Source: an uncultured Pseudomonadota bacterium
GTDB lineage: Bacteria; Myxococcota_A; Bradymonadia; Bradymonadales; GCA-2716585
Reading direction: 5' to 3'
NCBI GenBank assembly: GCA_937123825.1
Contig: CAKZKQ010000583.1
Span: 1 to 36,503 of the forward strand
DNA: 36,503 nucleotides
The notes beneath the pieces were generated by a model. It searched no databases. It was not told the origin of the DNA and was given only the letters and a program-made list of their open reading frames with translations. Positions 25,678 to 33,317 of the stretch are shown piece after piece. The translations under genes and the position numbers were made by a program. The stretch's first letter is position 1; each line of letters begins with the position of its first letter.

Positions 25678-28173
25678 TCAGTTCTTCCTCATCAGTTCGG
25701 CCGTGAGCAATTCCAGAGCTTTGGCCAGCGCGTCGGGCTCCAACGCGACCTGCTTTCCAGCCGCCGCCAGCACCTTGCCGCTCTCCACGTCCACCAGACG
25801 CAAATCAATCCGCACCGTGTCCTTAAACTCGGCCACGTTGCCCACAATCATGCGCCGCGCCCCCAGGAGCTTGCCCAGCTTGACGACGGTGGCCTTGTCG
25901 ATGTGGGCGCTGGCGTGGAGCTTCTGCTCCGCCATGATCTCGTCCAGGCGGCCGCGCTCAACCACGGTGGCCTTGTGCTTGGACACCAGCGCCGTGGTCG
26001 TCATGTCGGCCATCATCTGACCCAACCCCAGGCGCTCGGTGGCGCCGCCCGCCGTCCCCAACGGCAACACCGCGATGGCGGCCTCTTTGGCCCCATCCTT
26101 TTTGGCGGGCTCTGGCGGCTTGGAGAGCGTGTCGAGTTGGTGGCGCAGGAGCGGATCGTCGGGATTCTTGCCAAGCGCCGTAAAGACCTGCTTGAGGGCA
26201 TCCTGACGTTTGTCCATCAACGTGTAGGCGGCCGCCAGATTGGACAGGTGGATGGGGTTGTCGGGATCAAAGTTGTGGGCTTGCAAGAAGGCCTCCACGG
26301 CCAACTCCCCCAGGCCACGGCGCATGTACGCCACGCCCAAACCAGCGTGCACGTTGGGGTCGGCCTTGTGATTGCCCGACGACAACCGGGTCCAGGCGAT
26401 GATCCCGTCGTCCACCTTGCCGGCCTCGACCAAAAGGCGCGCACGCAACATGCTGGTGGCAGCAGGCTCTTTGGGCTCAAAGCGCCCCAACGCCGCCAGC
26501 GCCTTATCGACCTTTCCACGGGCTCGCCACAGCGACGCCTGCCAGCGCGCCTTGAGGGTCTTGTCAGCCTTGGCGCCCAGGCCTTTGATCATGGTCTCCA
26601 TGGACTTGATGTCGCCCTGAGCGGCAAAGACATCAAAAAGCTCAGGATAACGCGACGGAGACTCTTTGCGGGCCACGATGGCTTTGTGGAGTTGCTGCAG
26701 TTGGTCCAGATACACAGCCTGTTGACCATGGCGCGCCGCCACCCTGGCCGCGCCGTAGTGCAAGACGGGGTTTCCGGGGTGGGCTTTGGCCATCTCCAGC
26801 GACTTATCCAGATAGCGTTTGCCGGCATCCACAAACGCAGTGGGCATGACGCCGAGCCCCCCGGACATATCGCGCACAGACCAACGCGCGAAGGTGTGGG
26901 CGCGTGCCTCAGAGACCAGTTCATCAAGGCGCTTGCGCTCTTTGGCCTTCCACTGCGCCGCCTCATCTTCCAGCAGCGCGCCGTCCTCAATGACCATCTC
27001 CCACCACCCAGCGGCCAACATGTTCTGGACCTTGCCAAGGTGCAGCGCAGCCCCAGCCCCGGGCTTTTGCCCTTCGAGGGCCTTGAGCCAGGAGACATGG
27101 GCGCGCAGATGATCGCCGCGTTTGGCGGCTTGTTCTGCTGCCGCCCTGGCGCTGGCCTGATCGGCAGGCCACAAGCTCCGATGCACAAAGAACTTCACCT
27201 CGCCGCTTGTCCCCTGGGCAGTGATGAGCGCGCGGCCGTCTTTCCCCAGCAGTCGGAACATGTTCATCCCGCGCAGCCCGTAAGGGCCAATCGGGTTGGA
27301 GATGCTCCCAGATTTGTCACTGAGCGGTTGGTCCCCGCGCAGCGCCGACACCAGCTTTTGCCCCTCAAAGAGCATGATGTGGTTGGAGAACGCCAAAAAG
27401 ACGCGCTCACCCCGAATCCCGCAGCCGCGGGCCGTGACGGGTCTGGTGACCTCAATGGCTTTCCCAAAGGGCGATTGGTCGTAGGACAACCCCCAGAGGG
27501 TTTTCTGAGGCTGGAGCGCCCCATCCAGGCGTACCAGCGCCACTTGATGGCCGTCGTGATCGCTGGCCAGTCCCAACGGCTGGCCTTTGGGATCTGTGCC
27601 GCAGACGACCATCCCCTGACCGGGCTTGCGGATGGCGTCAAAGTTGGAGATCCCCTCGGCCACGATCTTGAACTTGGTCGAGAGCCTCCAAAAAACCATG
27701 GGCTGGAGTTGGCTGATGACCACCCCCCCCTTGCCGTCCGACACCACACTGCACGGCCCCTCAAGAGAGAGCCCGGGGACGTTGATGGTCTCCACCCCCC
27801 CGTCAGGGCGCAGGCGGCGCAAGAGGCGCTTGTGCATGTCACAAAAGACCAAACCGTCGGGCACTGTCAGCGCGTGACCGTACAAGAAGACCATGGAGGA
27901 GATGTCTTCCATGGTCCGGCGAGTCAGCACGCCGTTGGCGTCCCACTTAAGGGAGTCGTCTATAGCAAAGAGCTCAACGCCGCCCTGATCGTCCGATGAC
28001 CAGCCAATCATGTTCGTCGGCGACTGAATGGGATTTGGCCAGGCCATGCGGACGGGTTTGGTGAGGCCAGCAAAAAGGTAGTCCCCATCCCCATCAACCG
28101 GCGGCGCAGCCGACGCCACCGTCGCGCTGAGCATCACCCACAAGAGCGCCAGCGACAGTCTTTTGAAATTCAT
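25678..28173 (-). CDS. Secreted propeller/TPR/CsgG-like protein, first gene of the kinase operon
   Basis: About 831 residues, exported by a signal peptide (MNFKRLSLALLWVMLSATVA). Three parts are visible. Residues about 30-330 have repeating beta elements of a propeller type, for example GGVVISQLQPMVFWRLS and GERVFLAFSNHIMLFEG. Residues about 330-670 are helical with TPR-like units, including GLGVAYMRRGLGELAVEAFL and PIHLSNLAAAYTLMDK. Residues about 690-831 are a CsgG/FlgO-like domain with AIAVLPLG, VVERGRLDEIMAEQKLH, LGKLLGARRMIVGNV and DLRLVDVESGKVL. The start could also be the ATG at 28185; neither has a strong ribosome-binding site. It probably acts in the periplasm or outer membrane with the kinase encoded next. 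Confidence 0.8.
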   Translation of the reverse strand: MNFKRLSLALLWVMLSATVASAAPPVDGDGDYLFAGLTKPVRMAWPNPIQSPTNMIGWSSDDQGGVELFAIDDSLKWDANGVLTRRTMEDISSMVFLYGHALTVPDGLVFCDMHKRLLRRLRPDGGVETINVPGLSLEGPCSVVSDGKGGVVISQLQPMVFWRLSTKFKIVAEGISNFDAIRKPGQGMVVCGTDPKGQPLGLASDHDGHQVALVRLDGALQPQKTLWGLSYDQSPFGKAIEVTRPVTARGCGIRGERVFLAFSNHIMLFEGQKLVSALRGDQPLSDKSGSISNPIGPYGLRGMNMFRLLGKDGRALITAQGTSGEVKFFVHRSLWPADQASARAAAEQAAKRGDHLRAHVSWLKALEGQKPGAGAALHLGKVQNMLAAGWWEMVIEDGALLEDEAAQWKAKERKRLDELVSEARAHTFARWSVRDMSGGLGVMPTAFVDAGKRYLDKSLEMAKAHPGNPVLHYGAARVAARHGQQAVYLDQLQQLHKAIVARKESPSRYPELFDVFAAQGDIKSMETMIKGLGAKADKTLKARWQASLWRARGKVDKALAALGRFEPKEPAATSMLRARLLVEAGKVDDGIIAWTRLSSGNHKADPNVHAGLGVAYMRRGLGELAVEAFLQAHNFDPDNPIHLSNLAAAYTLMDKRQDALKQVFTALGKNPDDPLLRHQLDTLSKPPEPAKKDGAKEAAIAVLPLGTAGGATERLGLGQMMADMTTTALVSKHKATVVERGRLDEIMAEQKLHASAHIDKATVVKLGKLLGARRMIVGNVAEFKDTVRIDLRLVDVESGKVLAAAGKQVALEPDALAKALELLTAELMRKN

Positions 28174-28197
28174 GATCGTTTCCATGCTTGAGCCCGC

Positions 28198-28236
28198 TGC
28201 TGACCGTGGTGGTTTTTGGCCACCTGAGGGTCAGCA
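28198..28236. repeat. Inverted repeat in the operon leader
   Basis: TGCTGACC (28198-28205) pairs with GGTCAGCA (28229-28236). Inside it GGTGG (28208-28212) pairs with CCACC (28220-28224). It starts 25 bases before the operon's first codon and could be a leader hairpin or a dimer binding site. Confidence 0.55.
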
Positions 28237-28244
28237 AAGGGGTC

Positions 28245-28271
28245 TTGACGCCCGATTGACGCCCCGTTGAC
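28245..28271 (-). promoter_or_regulatory. Three direct TTGAC repeats with 11-bp period
   Basis: TTGAC occurs at 28245, 28256 and 28267, exactly one helical turn apart; the units read TTGACGCCCGA, TTGACGCCCCG and TTGACAGCCAC. On the minus strand these are GTCAA repeats, the arrangement used by OmpR/PhoB-type response regulators. They lie 70-100 bases upstream of the kinase operon. The regulator is not identified. Confidence 0.5.
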
Positions 28272-28499
28272 AGCCACTTCCGACATTCACATCGGACCCG
28301 GCGCGGGGCGTCGTCCCATCTCCAACCGCTCCAAACCGGCTTTATAAAGGCACGCACAAGAACGTTGGACGTTCCCGGGTATAAATCACTCAGGGGTTCT
28401 GTGGCCAACCGCAGTGGAGCGAGCCTCTGGGTCATGCTATGGTAACGGCTGGCTCAACATCGTCCGAGAAGAACTTTAAAAGCGAAGGCGGCACATTAC

Positions 28500-30782
28500 A
28501 TGAAGTCCCTCACGCGAATATTTATGCCATTGGCAGCAATCACAGGTTTTTGGCTGGTTCCAGGCAACGCCGAGGCTCAGGTCGTCTGCGACGGAATCCC
28601 TGACGCCTTTGACTATTTGTGTACGCCGGTGGACTACCAATTTACCGAAGGGGCCACCCTGACGGCGGTCACCAGCGACGATCAAATGTCACAGGCGCTG
28701 CCGCTGGGCTTTACCTTCAGCTACTATGATGTGGATTACACCCAGGTCTACATTTCCTCCAACGGCTTCCTGACCTTCTTGCCAGGTCAAAGCGCGGGGT
28801 GTTGTTCGGGCCAGCGCATGCCCTCCAACAGCAACCCCAACGGCGTCGTGGCGGCGCTGTGGACAGACCTGAACCCCAGCCGGGGTGGGACGGTGCGGTA
28901 CGGGACGGTCGGCGAGCAGCCCAACAGACGCTTTGTGGCTTCGTGGGAGGGGGTGCCCTACCACCCCAGTGATGGGGCCAACATCTTCCAGATTGTGCTC
29001 TTTGAGAACGGCGACATCGAGATCCACCATGGCAACGTGGGCAACACCACGCGGACCATCAGCATGGGGATCGAGAACGCCGACGGGAGCGTGGGTGTTC
29101 AGCTTAGAAACGGGGTGGGCGGCGCGGTGCCCAACAGCGGCTATCGCGTCGCGCGGACCACCTTTCGGGCCGACGCTGGCGGCACCTACAACGTCGATGA
29201 GGGCACCGCCGAAATCATGCTCAGCGCCGCCCGCAGCCGGGGCGAAATCGTCACCTACCTCTGGGATCTGGACGGCGACGGTGAGTATGACGACGCCGAA
29301 GGGGTCGAGGTGCCCTTTGATCCTTCGGACATCGACGGGCCGGGGCAGACGACGGTGGGCGTGCAGGTGACGGACATCAACGAAGAGGTGTCGACGGACC
29401 AGGCCACCATCAACGTCCTCAACGTCGCCCCTGAGATCGTCAGTGAGCCCAACGAGGTCGCCAACGTCGGCCAGCAATACCGCTACATCCTCGACATCGA
29501 GGATCCTGGCGCTCAGTGGGACCCGCTCAGCTTCCGGCTGGTCGAGGGGCCGCCGGGCATGACCCTCAACATCGAGGGCGTGGTGACCTGGACGCCCTTC
29601 CCCAACGATCTGGACCAGACCTACAGCGTCGAGGTCGAGATCGACGACAACGACGGCGGCTTTGGCGGCCAGAGCTGGCAATTGACGGTCTTTGCCCCCG
29701 ATCTGGACGGCGACAATGTCCCCGACGCCGACGACAACTGCGTGCGGGTGCCCAACCCGGAGCAGCTCGACAACGACAACGACGCGCGCGGCGACCTGTG
29801 CGATGACGACGACGACAACGACGGGGTCGAGGATCTGGCCGACAACTGCCCCAGGCTCGCCAACCCCGAGCAACTCAACAACGACAACGACGACGCGGGG
29901 GACGCCTGCGACGCCGACGATGACAACGACTTTGTCCCCGACGAAGAGGACAACTGCCCGCTGACCACCAACCCCGGACAGGTCGACTCCGATGACGACG
30001 GCATCGGCGACGCCTGCGCCAACGATGAAGACAGCGACCGCGTGCCCAACGACGTCGACAACTGCCCCCAGGTGCGCAACACCAACCAACTCGACACCGA
30101 TGATGACGGTCAGGGTGACGCCTGCGATGACGACGATGACAACGACGGGCTGCTTGACGGGCAGGAAGCCAACCGCATGACCAACCCCCTGGAGCCCGAC
30201 ACCGACAACGACGGGCTGACCGACGGCCAGGAGGTCAACGAGTACGGCACCAACCCGCTGGAGCGCGACGCAGATCGGGATTTGCTACCCGACGGCGACG
30301 AAATCAACGCCGGGACCAACCCCAACGACCCCGACACCGACGACGATGACCTCGATGACGGCCAGGAGGTCGCGCTGGGCACCAACCCGCTGGAGATCGA
30401 CACCGATGAGGATGGACTCTTTGATGGCGAGGAGATCCTGATCTTCCTGACCAACCCGATGCTCCCCGACACCGATGGCGGCGGCGTGGATGACGGTCAG
30501 GAGGTCCTCAACACCACCGACCCCAACAACCCCAACGACGACTTCCCCAGCATCGTTCCGCCCGACGACGACAACAACGACGCCAACAACGACGCCAACA
30601 ACGCGCCCAACAACAGCCCCGATCCGCCCGACGACAACGATCCGCCCGACGACGGTCAGGACGGCGATGACGACGGCGGCTCTTGCGCCACCGCCCCGGG
30701 CAAACCTGCGGGCACCTCGGCTCTGTGGGTGCTGATGGGCGCGCTGGTGCTTTTGCGGCGCCGTCGCCGCCAGCGCTCATAG
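28500..30782 (+). CDS. Large secreted calcium-binding-type surface protein with MYXO-CTERM tail
   Basis: A 760-residue exported protein. A signal peptide ends near AEAQ (about residue 26). Residues about 40-220 are a nidogen-like beta domain (VYISSNGFLTFLPG, VVAALWTDLNPSRGG, IFQIVLFENGDIEI). A PKD-like segment follows at about 225-305 and an Ig-like one at 310-400 (LSFRLVEGPPGMTLN). From about 400 to 680 there are acidic thrombospondin-type-3 repeats such as DNCPRLANPEQLNNDND, which normally bind calcium. An Asp/Asn/Pro spacer leads to the tail: Cys in GGSCATAPG, a hydrophobic helix and a run of arginines. This matches the MYXO-CTERM sorting signal, in which the protein is cleaved and held at the surface. 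The ribosome-binding site (AAGG) is weak and distant. Confidence 0.88.
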   Translation: MKSLTRIFMPLAAITGFWLVPGNAEAQVVCDGIPDAFDYLCTPVDYQFTEGATLTAVTSDDQMSQALPLGFTFSYYDVDYTQVYISSNGFLTFLPGQSAGCCSGQRMPSNSNPNGVVAALWTDLNPSRGGTVRYGTVGEQPNRRFVASWEGVPYHPSDGANIFQIVLFENGDIEIHHGNVGNTTRTISMGIENADGSVGVQLRNGVGGAVPNSGYRVARTTFRADAGGTYNVDEGTAEIMLSAARSRGEIVTYLWDLDGDGEYDDAEGVEVPFDPSDIDGPGQTTVGVQVTDINEEVSTDQATINVLNVAPEIVSEPNEVANVGQQYRYILDIEDPGAQWDPLSFRLVEGPPGMTLNIEGVVTWTPFPNDLDQTYSVEVEIDDNDGGFGGQSWQLTVFAPDLDGDNVPDADDNCVRVPNPEQLDNDNDARGDLCDDDDDNDGVEDLADNCPRLANPEQLNNDNDDAGDACDADDDNDFVPDEEDNCPLTTNPGQVDSDDDGIGDACANDEDSDRVPNDVDNCPQVRNTNQLDTDDDGQGDACDDDDDNDGLLDGQEANRMTNPLEPDTDNDGLTDGQEVNEYGTNPLERDADRDLLPDGDEINAGTNPNDPDTDDDDLDDGQEVALGTNPLEIDTDEDGLFDGEEILIFLTNPMLPDTDGGGVDDGQEVLNTTDPNNPNDDFPSIVPPDDDNNDANNDANNAPNNSPDPPDDNDPPDDGQDGDDDGGSCATAPGKPAGTSALWVLMGALVLLRRRRRQRS

Positions 30783-30788
30783 ACGCAG

Positions 30789-30825
30789 TGGTCCATGCGG
30801 GCCATGCCCTTGCCCGCATGAACCA
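30789..30825. terminator. Long hairpin between convergent genes
   Basis: Two 14-base arms, 30789-30802 and 30812-30825, pair at 13 of 14 positions around a 9-base loop, just after the surface-protein stop. A second perfect 7-bp hairpin (GGGCTCA/TGAGCCC) follows at 30830-30845. There is no U-run, so termination is inferred from position and stability. Confidence 0.5.
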
Positions 30826-30915
30826 CAACGGGCTCAGTTGAGCCCACCGTGGCCGCGCTCGCTGTGCAGCATTGGCTTTAAAGGCCGACGTTTTGCAAAA
30901 GAATGATGGAGTGGG

Positions 30916-31998
30916 TCACTCCAAGAGGCGGCGCCGGTTCAGGTAGGCCTCACGCACCAGACACACATCCTCCAGATAGAGGCCAAGCGCCTCCAAACCC
31001 AGCGCCTGCGCGCCCGCGCGCCCCGGGCTGGGGTGCACGTCCACAAAGACCATGTTGGCCCCGGCGATGACCCCCTGGGCGGTCATGTGGTGCACGTCTC
31101 CAAAGCCGTCGTGGGCCAACCAGCGCCCGCCCACAATCGCCGAAGCGTCCACCGCCACCGGCAAACGGGTGGCGCGCTTGACCGCCGCGATGGACCCAAA
31201 GTCGCCCGTCCACACATGGCCGCCTGCCTGCGGCCCGTTGACCCCAGCCAGCCCCAGCATGATGTGGCGGTTGCCCCCAGCGGCCACCTCGGCGCACGTC
31301 TCCATGGCCTGCTCCAGGCCCTGATGGGGCCCGCGCTGATAGAGCACGGGAAAGTCTCGCTGCGCGCCGACGGCCTCCAACAATTCGATGTCTCGCCCCT
31401 CAACCTTCACCAGAACACCGGGCGCGTCGGTCCCCAGCACCTCGCAGCACGCGCGCAGCGCCTCCAACTGCGCGACGCCGTACACCGGCACGCACACCAC
31501 CCTCAAACCGTGCTCGCCAGCCCCCACCAGGACGTTCTCCAGACCTGCCACACCCACCGAAGGGGCGTCATGGAGGCGCTGGCGAGGCGCAAAAACCCCC
31601 GCGTGGGCCGTGGGCACCCCTGCGGCGGCGATGGCCGCGAAGGTCTCCAGGGCGTCGGATGGGTCGGTGACCGCGCGGATGCCCGGGAAGATGTGCATGG
31701 CGTCCTGATCAAAGCGCAACCCCATGTACTCAAAGCCGCCCGAGCCGCTTGGAACCGGCGCGATCGACGCCAGCTTTGGCGCCACTTCGACAATCTGAGA
31801 CACCACCGGCATGGCCAGCAGCGCCCGGCTGTCGATGCCTGTGGCCGGGCCCAGGACATGGACCTCGGTGACCCGGTGTTGCTGGCCCTCGTAGGAGTAG
31901 ACGCGGGTCTGAACGCCGTCGTGGGCGTCGAGCCAGGCCAGCAGCTCTTTAAGGTCAGGGCTGATGGTGGGCAGATCGGTTTGGAGAATGATGATCAT
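30916..31998 (-). CDS. DAHP-synthase-like protein lacking key catalytic residues
   Basis: The 360-residue protein follows the class I beta DAHP-synthase plan: a small ferredoxin-like N-terminal domain (about 1-65), then a TIM-barrel. Enzymes of this family join phosphoenolpyruvate and erythrose 4-phosphate to start aromatic biosynthesis. Here the family motifs are altered. The KPR lysine is lost in FAPRQ (136-140). The DPSH histidine is lost in DASAIVG (284-290). The metal cysteine of GPC is absent, and the EVHP glutamate is Asp in DVHPSP (320-325). The LKRG motif survives partly as LYQRG. It is therefore probably not a DAHP synthase in activity and may be a regulatory or new-reaction paralogue. 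Its ATG overlaps the stop of the phosphoesterase gene upstream in ATGA. Confidence 0.7.
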   Translation of the reverse strand: MIIILQTDLPTISPDLKELLAWLDAHDGVQTRVYSYEGQQHRVTEVHVLGPATGIDSRALLAMPVVSQIVEVAPKLASIAPVPSGSGGFEYMGLRFDQDAMHIFPGIRAVTDPSDALETFAAIAAAGVPTAHAGVFAPRQRLHDAPSVGVAGLENVLVGAGEHGLRVVCVPVYGVAQLEALRACCEVLGTDAPGVLVKVEGRDIELLEAVGAQRDFPVLYQRGPHQGLEQAMETCAEVAAGGNRHIMLGLAGVNGPQAGGHVWTGDFGSIAAVKRATRLPVAVDASAIVGGRWLAHDGFGDVHHMTAQGVIAGANMVFVDVHPSPGRAGAQALGLEALGLYLEDVCLVREAYLNRRRLLE

Positions 31999-32516
31999 GA
32001 CTGACGACTCCGGGGGCCCAGGTGCACGCGATCCATCTCAAAAGAACCCTCTGGGGTGATGTGCAGCAGCAACGCAAAGCGCTCGTCGTGAAAGCCCTGA
32101 CGCCCTGCGGCGCCCGGGTTGATCCACAGCGCGCCGCCCACGCGGCCCACCACCGGGATGTGACTGTGGCCGACGATGATGGCGTCGGGGCGCTCGGCGG
32201 CCAACAGCTCACGCGCAGCTTTGCGCGGTCGGCGCGGGTTGCCCGCGATGTGCAGCAACGCCAGGCGCTTGCCCGCCACCTCGACCACCTCGGTCAAGGG
32301 CAGGTCCCGCAGCGGCCCGCCGTCGATGTTGCCACGCACGACACTCACCGGCGCCACCTTCTCCAACGCCTCCAGCACCGCCAGATCCCCCACGTCTCCG
32401 GCGTGAAGGATCCGCTCGGCGCCCGCAAAGGCGTCGAGCAACGCCGGGTCCAACCAACCATGTGTGTCTGAAACAATGCCGACCGTGACGCGGTCCTGAG
32501 TCTTTGTTGAGGTCAA
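31995..32516 (-). CDS. YfcE/MJ0936-type metallophosphoesterase
   Basis: Small calcineurin-like phosphodiesterase; relatives hydrolyse phosphodiesters with two metal ions. From a TTG at 32516 the protein has 173 residues. All metal motifs are present: SDTHG with Asp17 and His19, GD at 40-41, GNID at 62-65, GHSH at 116-119 and the closing NPGAAGRQG. I prefer the TTG because GGAG lies six bases upstream and the first strand VGIVSDTHG then starts about ten residues in. A GTG at 32588 would add 24 residues without a ribosome-binding site. Coupled to the DAHP-synthase-like gene downstream; the physiological substrate is unknown. Confidence 0.85.
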   Translation of the reverse strand: MTSTKTQDRVTVGIVSDTHGWLDPALLDAFAGAERILHAGDVGDLAVLEALEKVAPVSVVRGNIDGGPLRDLPLTEVVEVAGKRLALLHIAGNPRRPRKAARELLAAERPDAIIVGHSHIPVVGRVGGALWINPGAAGRQGFHDERFALLLHITPEGSFEMDRVHLGPRSRQS

Positions 32517-32600
32517 ATCGCGCTCCGCGTTGCCAAATGGAGCGTGCAGGATACACCCAAACACCAGCGCGCGGTAATTCGTCCCCACACAAGGCGCACA

Positions 32601-33158
32601 TCACCACTTGCCGGTGCAGTATCTGACCACCAACCCCGCGTGCGAGAGGGGGCGGCTGAGGTCGTCCACATCGACATTGGTCTCATAATCGAGCAAAACC
32701 ACCGCCCTGCCCCCCTGCCAAACCTGCCGCAACTGCGCAACCTCGCCTTGCAGCGCGTTCTCCAAGACCCAGCGATACGCAGGCAGGTAGATTTGATGGC
32801 GCGCTTGACCGTACAAAAGCAGCTCGCCGGGTTCGGCGCCAAAGAGGTGACCGCGCACTGGCCCAAACCGGCGCACGGTGCGCTTCAAACCGCGCATGTT
32901 GGTCACCTCCATCCGCGACAAGTCCACGCCGTGCGCCTCAAAGACCTTCAGCCCCTGCCAGATCCCCTCGACCGACTGCGACACTGTCCCAGGGCGCCCT
33001 GGCACCGGGATGCCGCCGTGGGGAAAGAACGGGCTGAAGCGGACCCAGGGTTCAGGGCCTTTGGAGGTCAAGTCAAAGACCGCCACGTCGGCGCCAAAGT
33101 CTTTTTCGAGCCGCGCGGCGGAGGTCCGGCGGTGGCGGACAACAAAGGGGGCATTCAT
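32601..33158 (-). CDS. Conserved-looking 185-residue protein of unknown function
   Basis: No signal peptide or membrane span. Distinctive segments are RFSPFFPHGGIPVPGRP near 40-57, SVEGIWQGLKVFEAHGVD near 62-79 and ARHQIYLPAYRWVLENAL near 119-136. The early SPFFPHG and mid WQGLK patterns look like a conserved enzyme core, but I cannot name the family. I chose the ATG at 33158, which has GAGG seven bases upstream; the much longer frame to 34652 runs antisense through the MFS gene and is a shadow. It diverges from the permease gene and lies 84 bases upstream of the phosphoesterase gene on the same strand. Confidence 0.75.
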   Translation of the reverse strand: MNAPFVVRHRRTSAARLEKDFGADVAVFDLTSKGPEPWVRFSPFFPHGGIPVPGRPGTVSQSVEGIWQGLKVFEAHGVDLSRMEVTNMRGLKRTVRRFGPVRGHLFGAEPGELLLYGQARHQIYLPAYRWVLENALQGEVAQLRQVWQGGRAVVLLDYETNVDVDDLSRPLSHAGLVVRYCTGKW

Positions 33159-33317
33159 GGCAGGTCCTCTTGACGGGCACGGGTTGCGTTTGGAGTCGAC
33201 AGTGGGTGGCAAAGATGTATCTTTGTGCCGCAGAGGCAAGGGTTCACCCCACACAACACACCGGCACGGCCCAAAAACGCCCGAAAACGCCCGATGAGTG
33301 CGCAGGAGGTTGCGGAG

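Larger units (their letters stand above)
28174..28499. other. Divergent intergenic region with operator-like repeats
   Basis: It separates the minus-strand kinase operon from the plus-strand surface-protein gene. It holds an inverted repeat (28198-28236) and three 11-bp-spaced TTGAC repeats (28245-28271). TATAAA-like boxes occur at 28343-28348 and 28380-28385, but neither has a convincing -35 partner. No gene is visible. Confidence 0.6.

Noticed and set aside
24328..27999. A 1,223-codon plus-strand frame
   Set aside because: It lies antisense to the TPR kinase and the propeller/CsgG-like gene. Its product is rich in His, Arg, Leu and Gly with no domain, while the minus-strand frames show complete kinase motifs.
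28267..28295. TTGACA at 28267 as a -35 box for the surface-protein gene
   Set aside because: At 17 bases spacing the -10 position reads CATCGG, which does not resemble TATAAT. The site fits better as one of three 11-bp repeats.
29700..30560. Asp/Asn-rich GAC-AAC stretch as a DNA-level satellite
   Set aside because: The repetition follows the type-3 repeat protein pattern with normal codon variation; it is not an exact tandem repeat in DNA.
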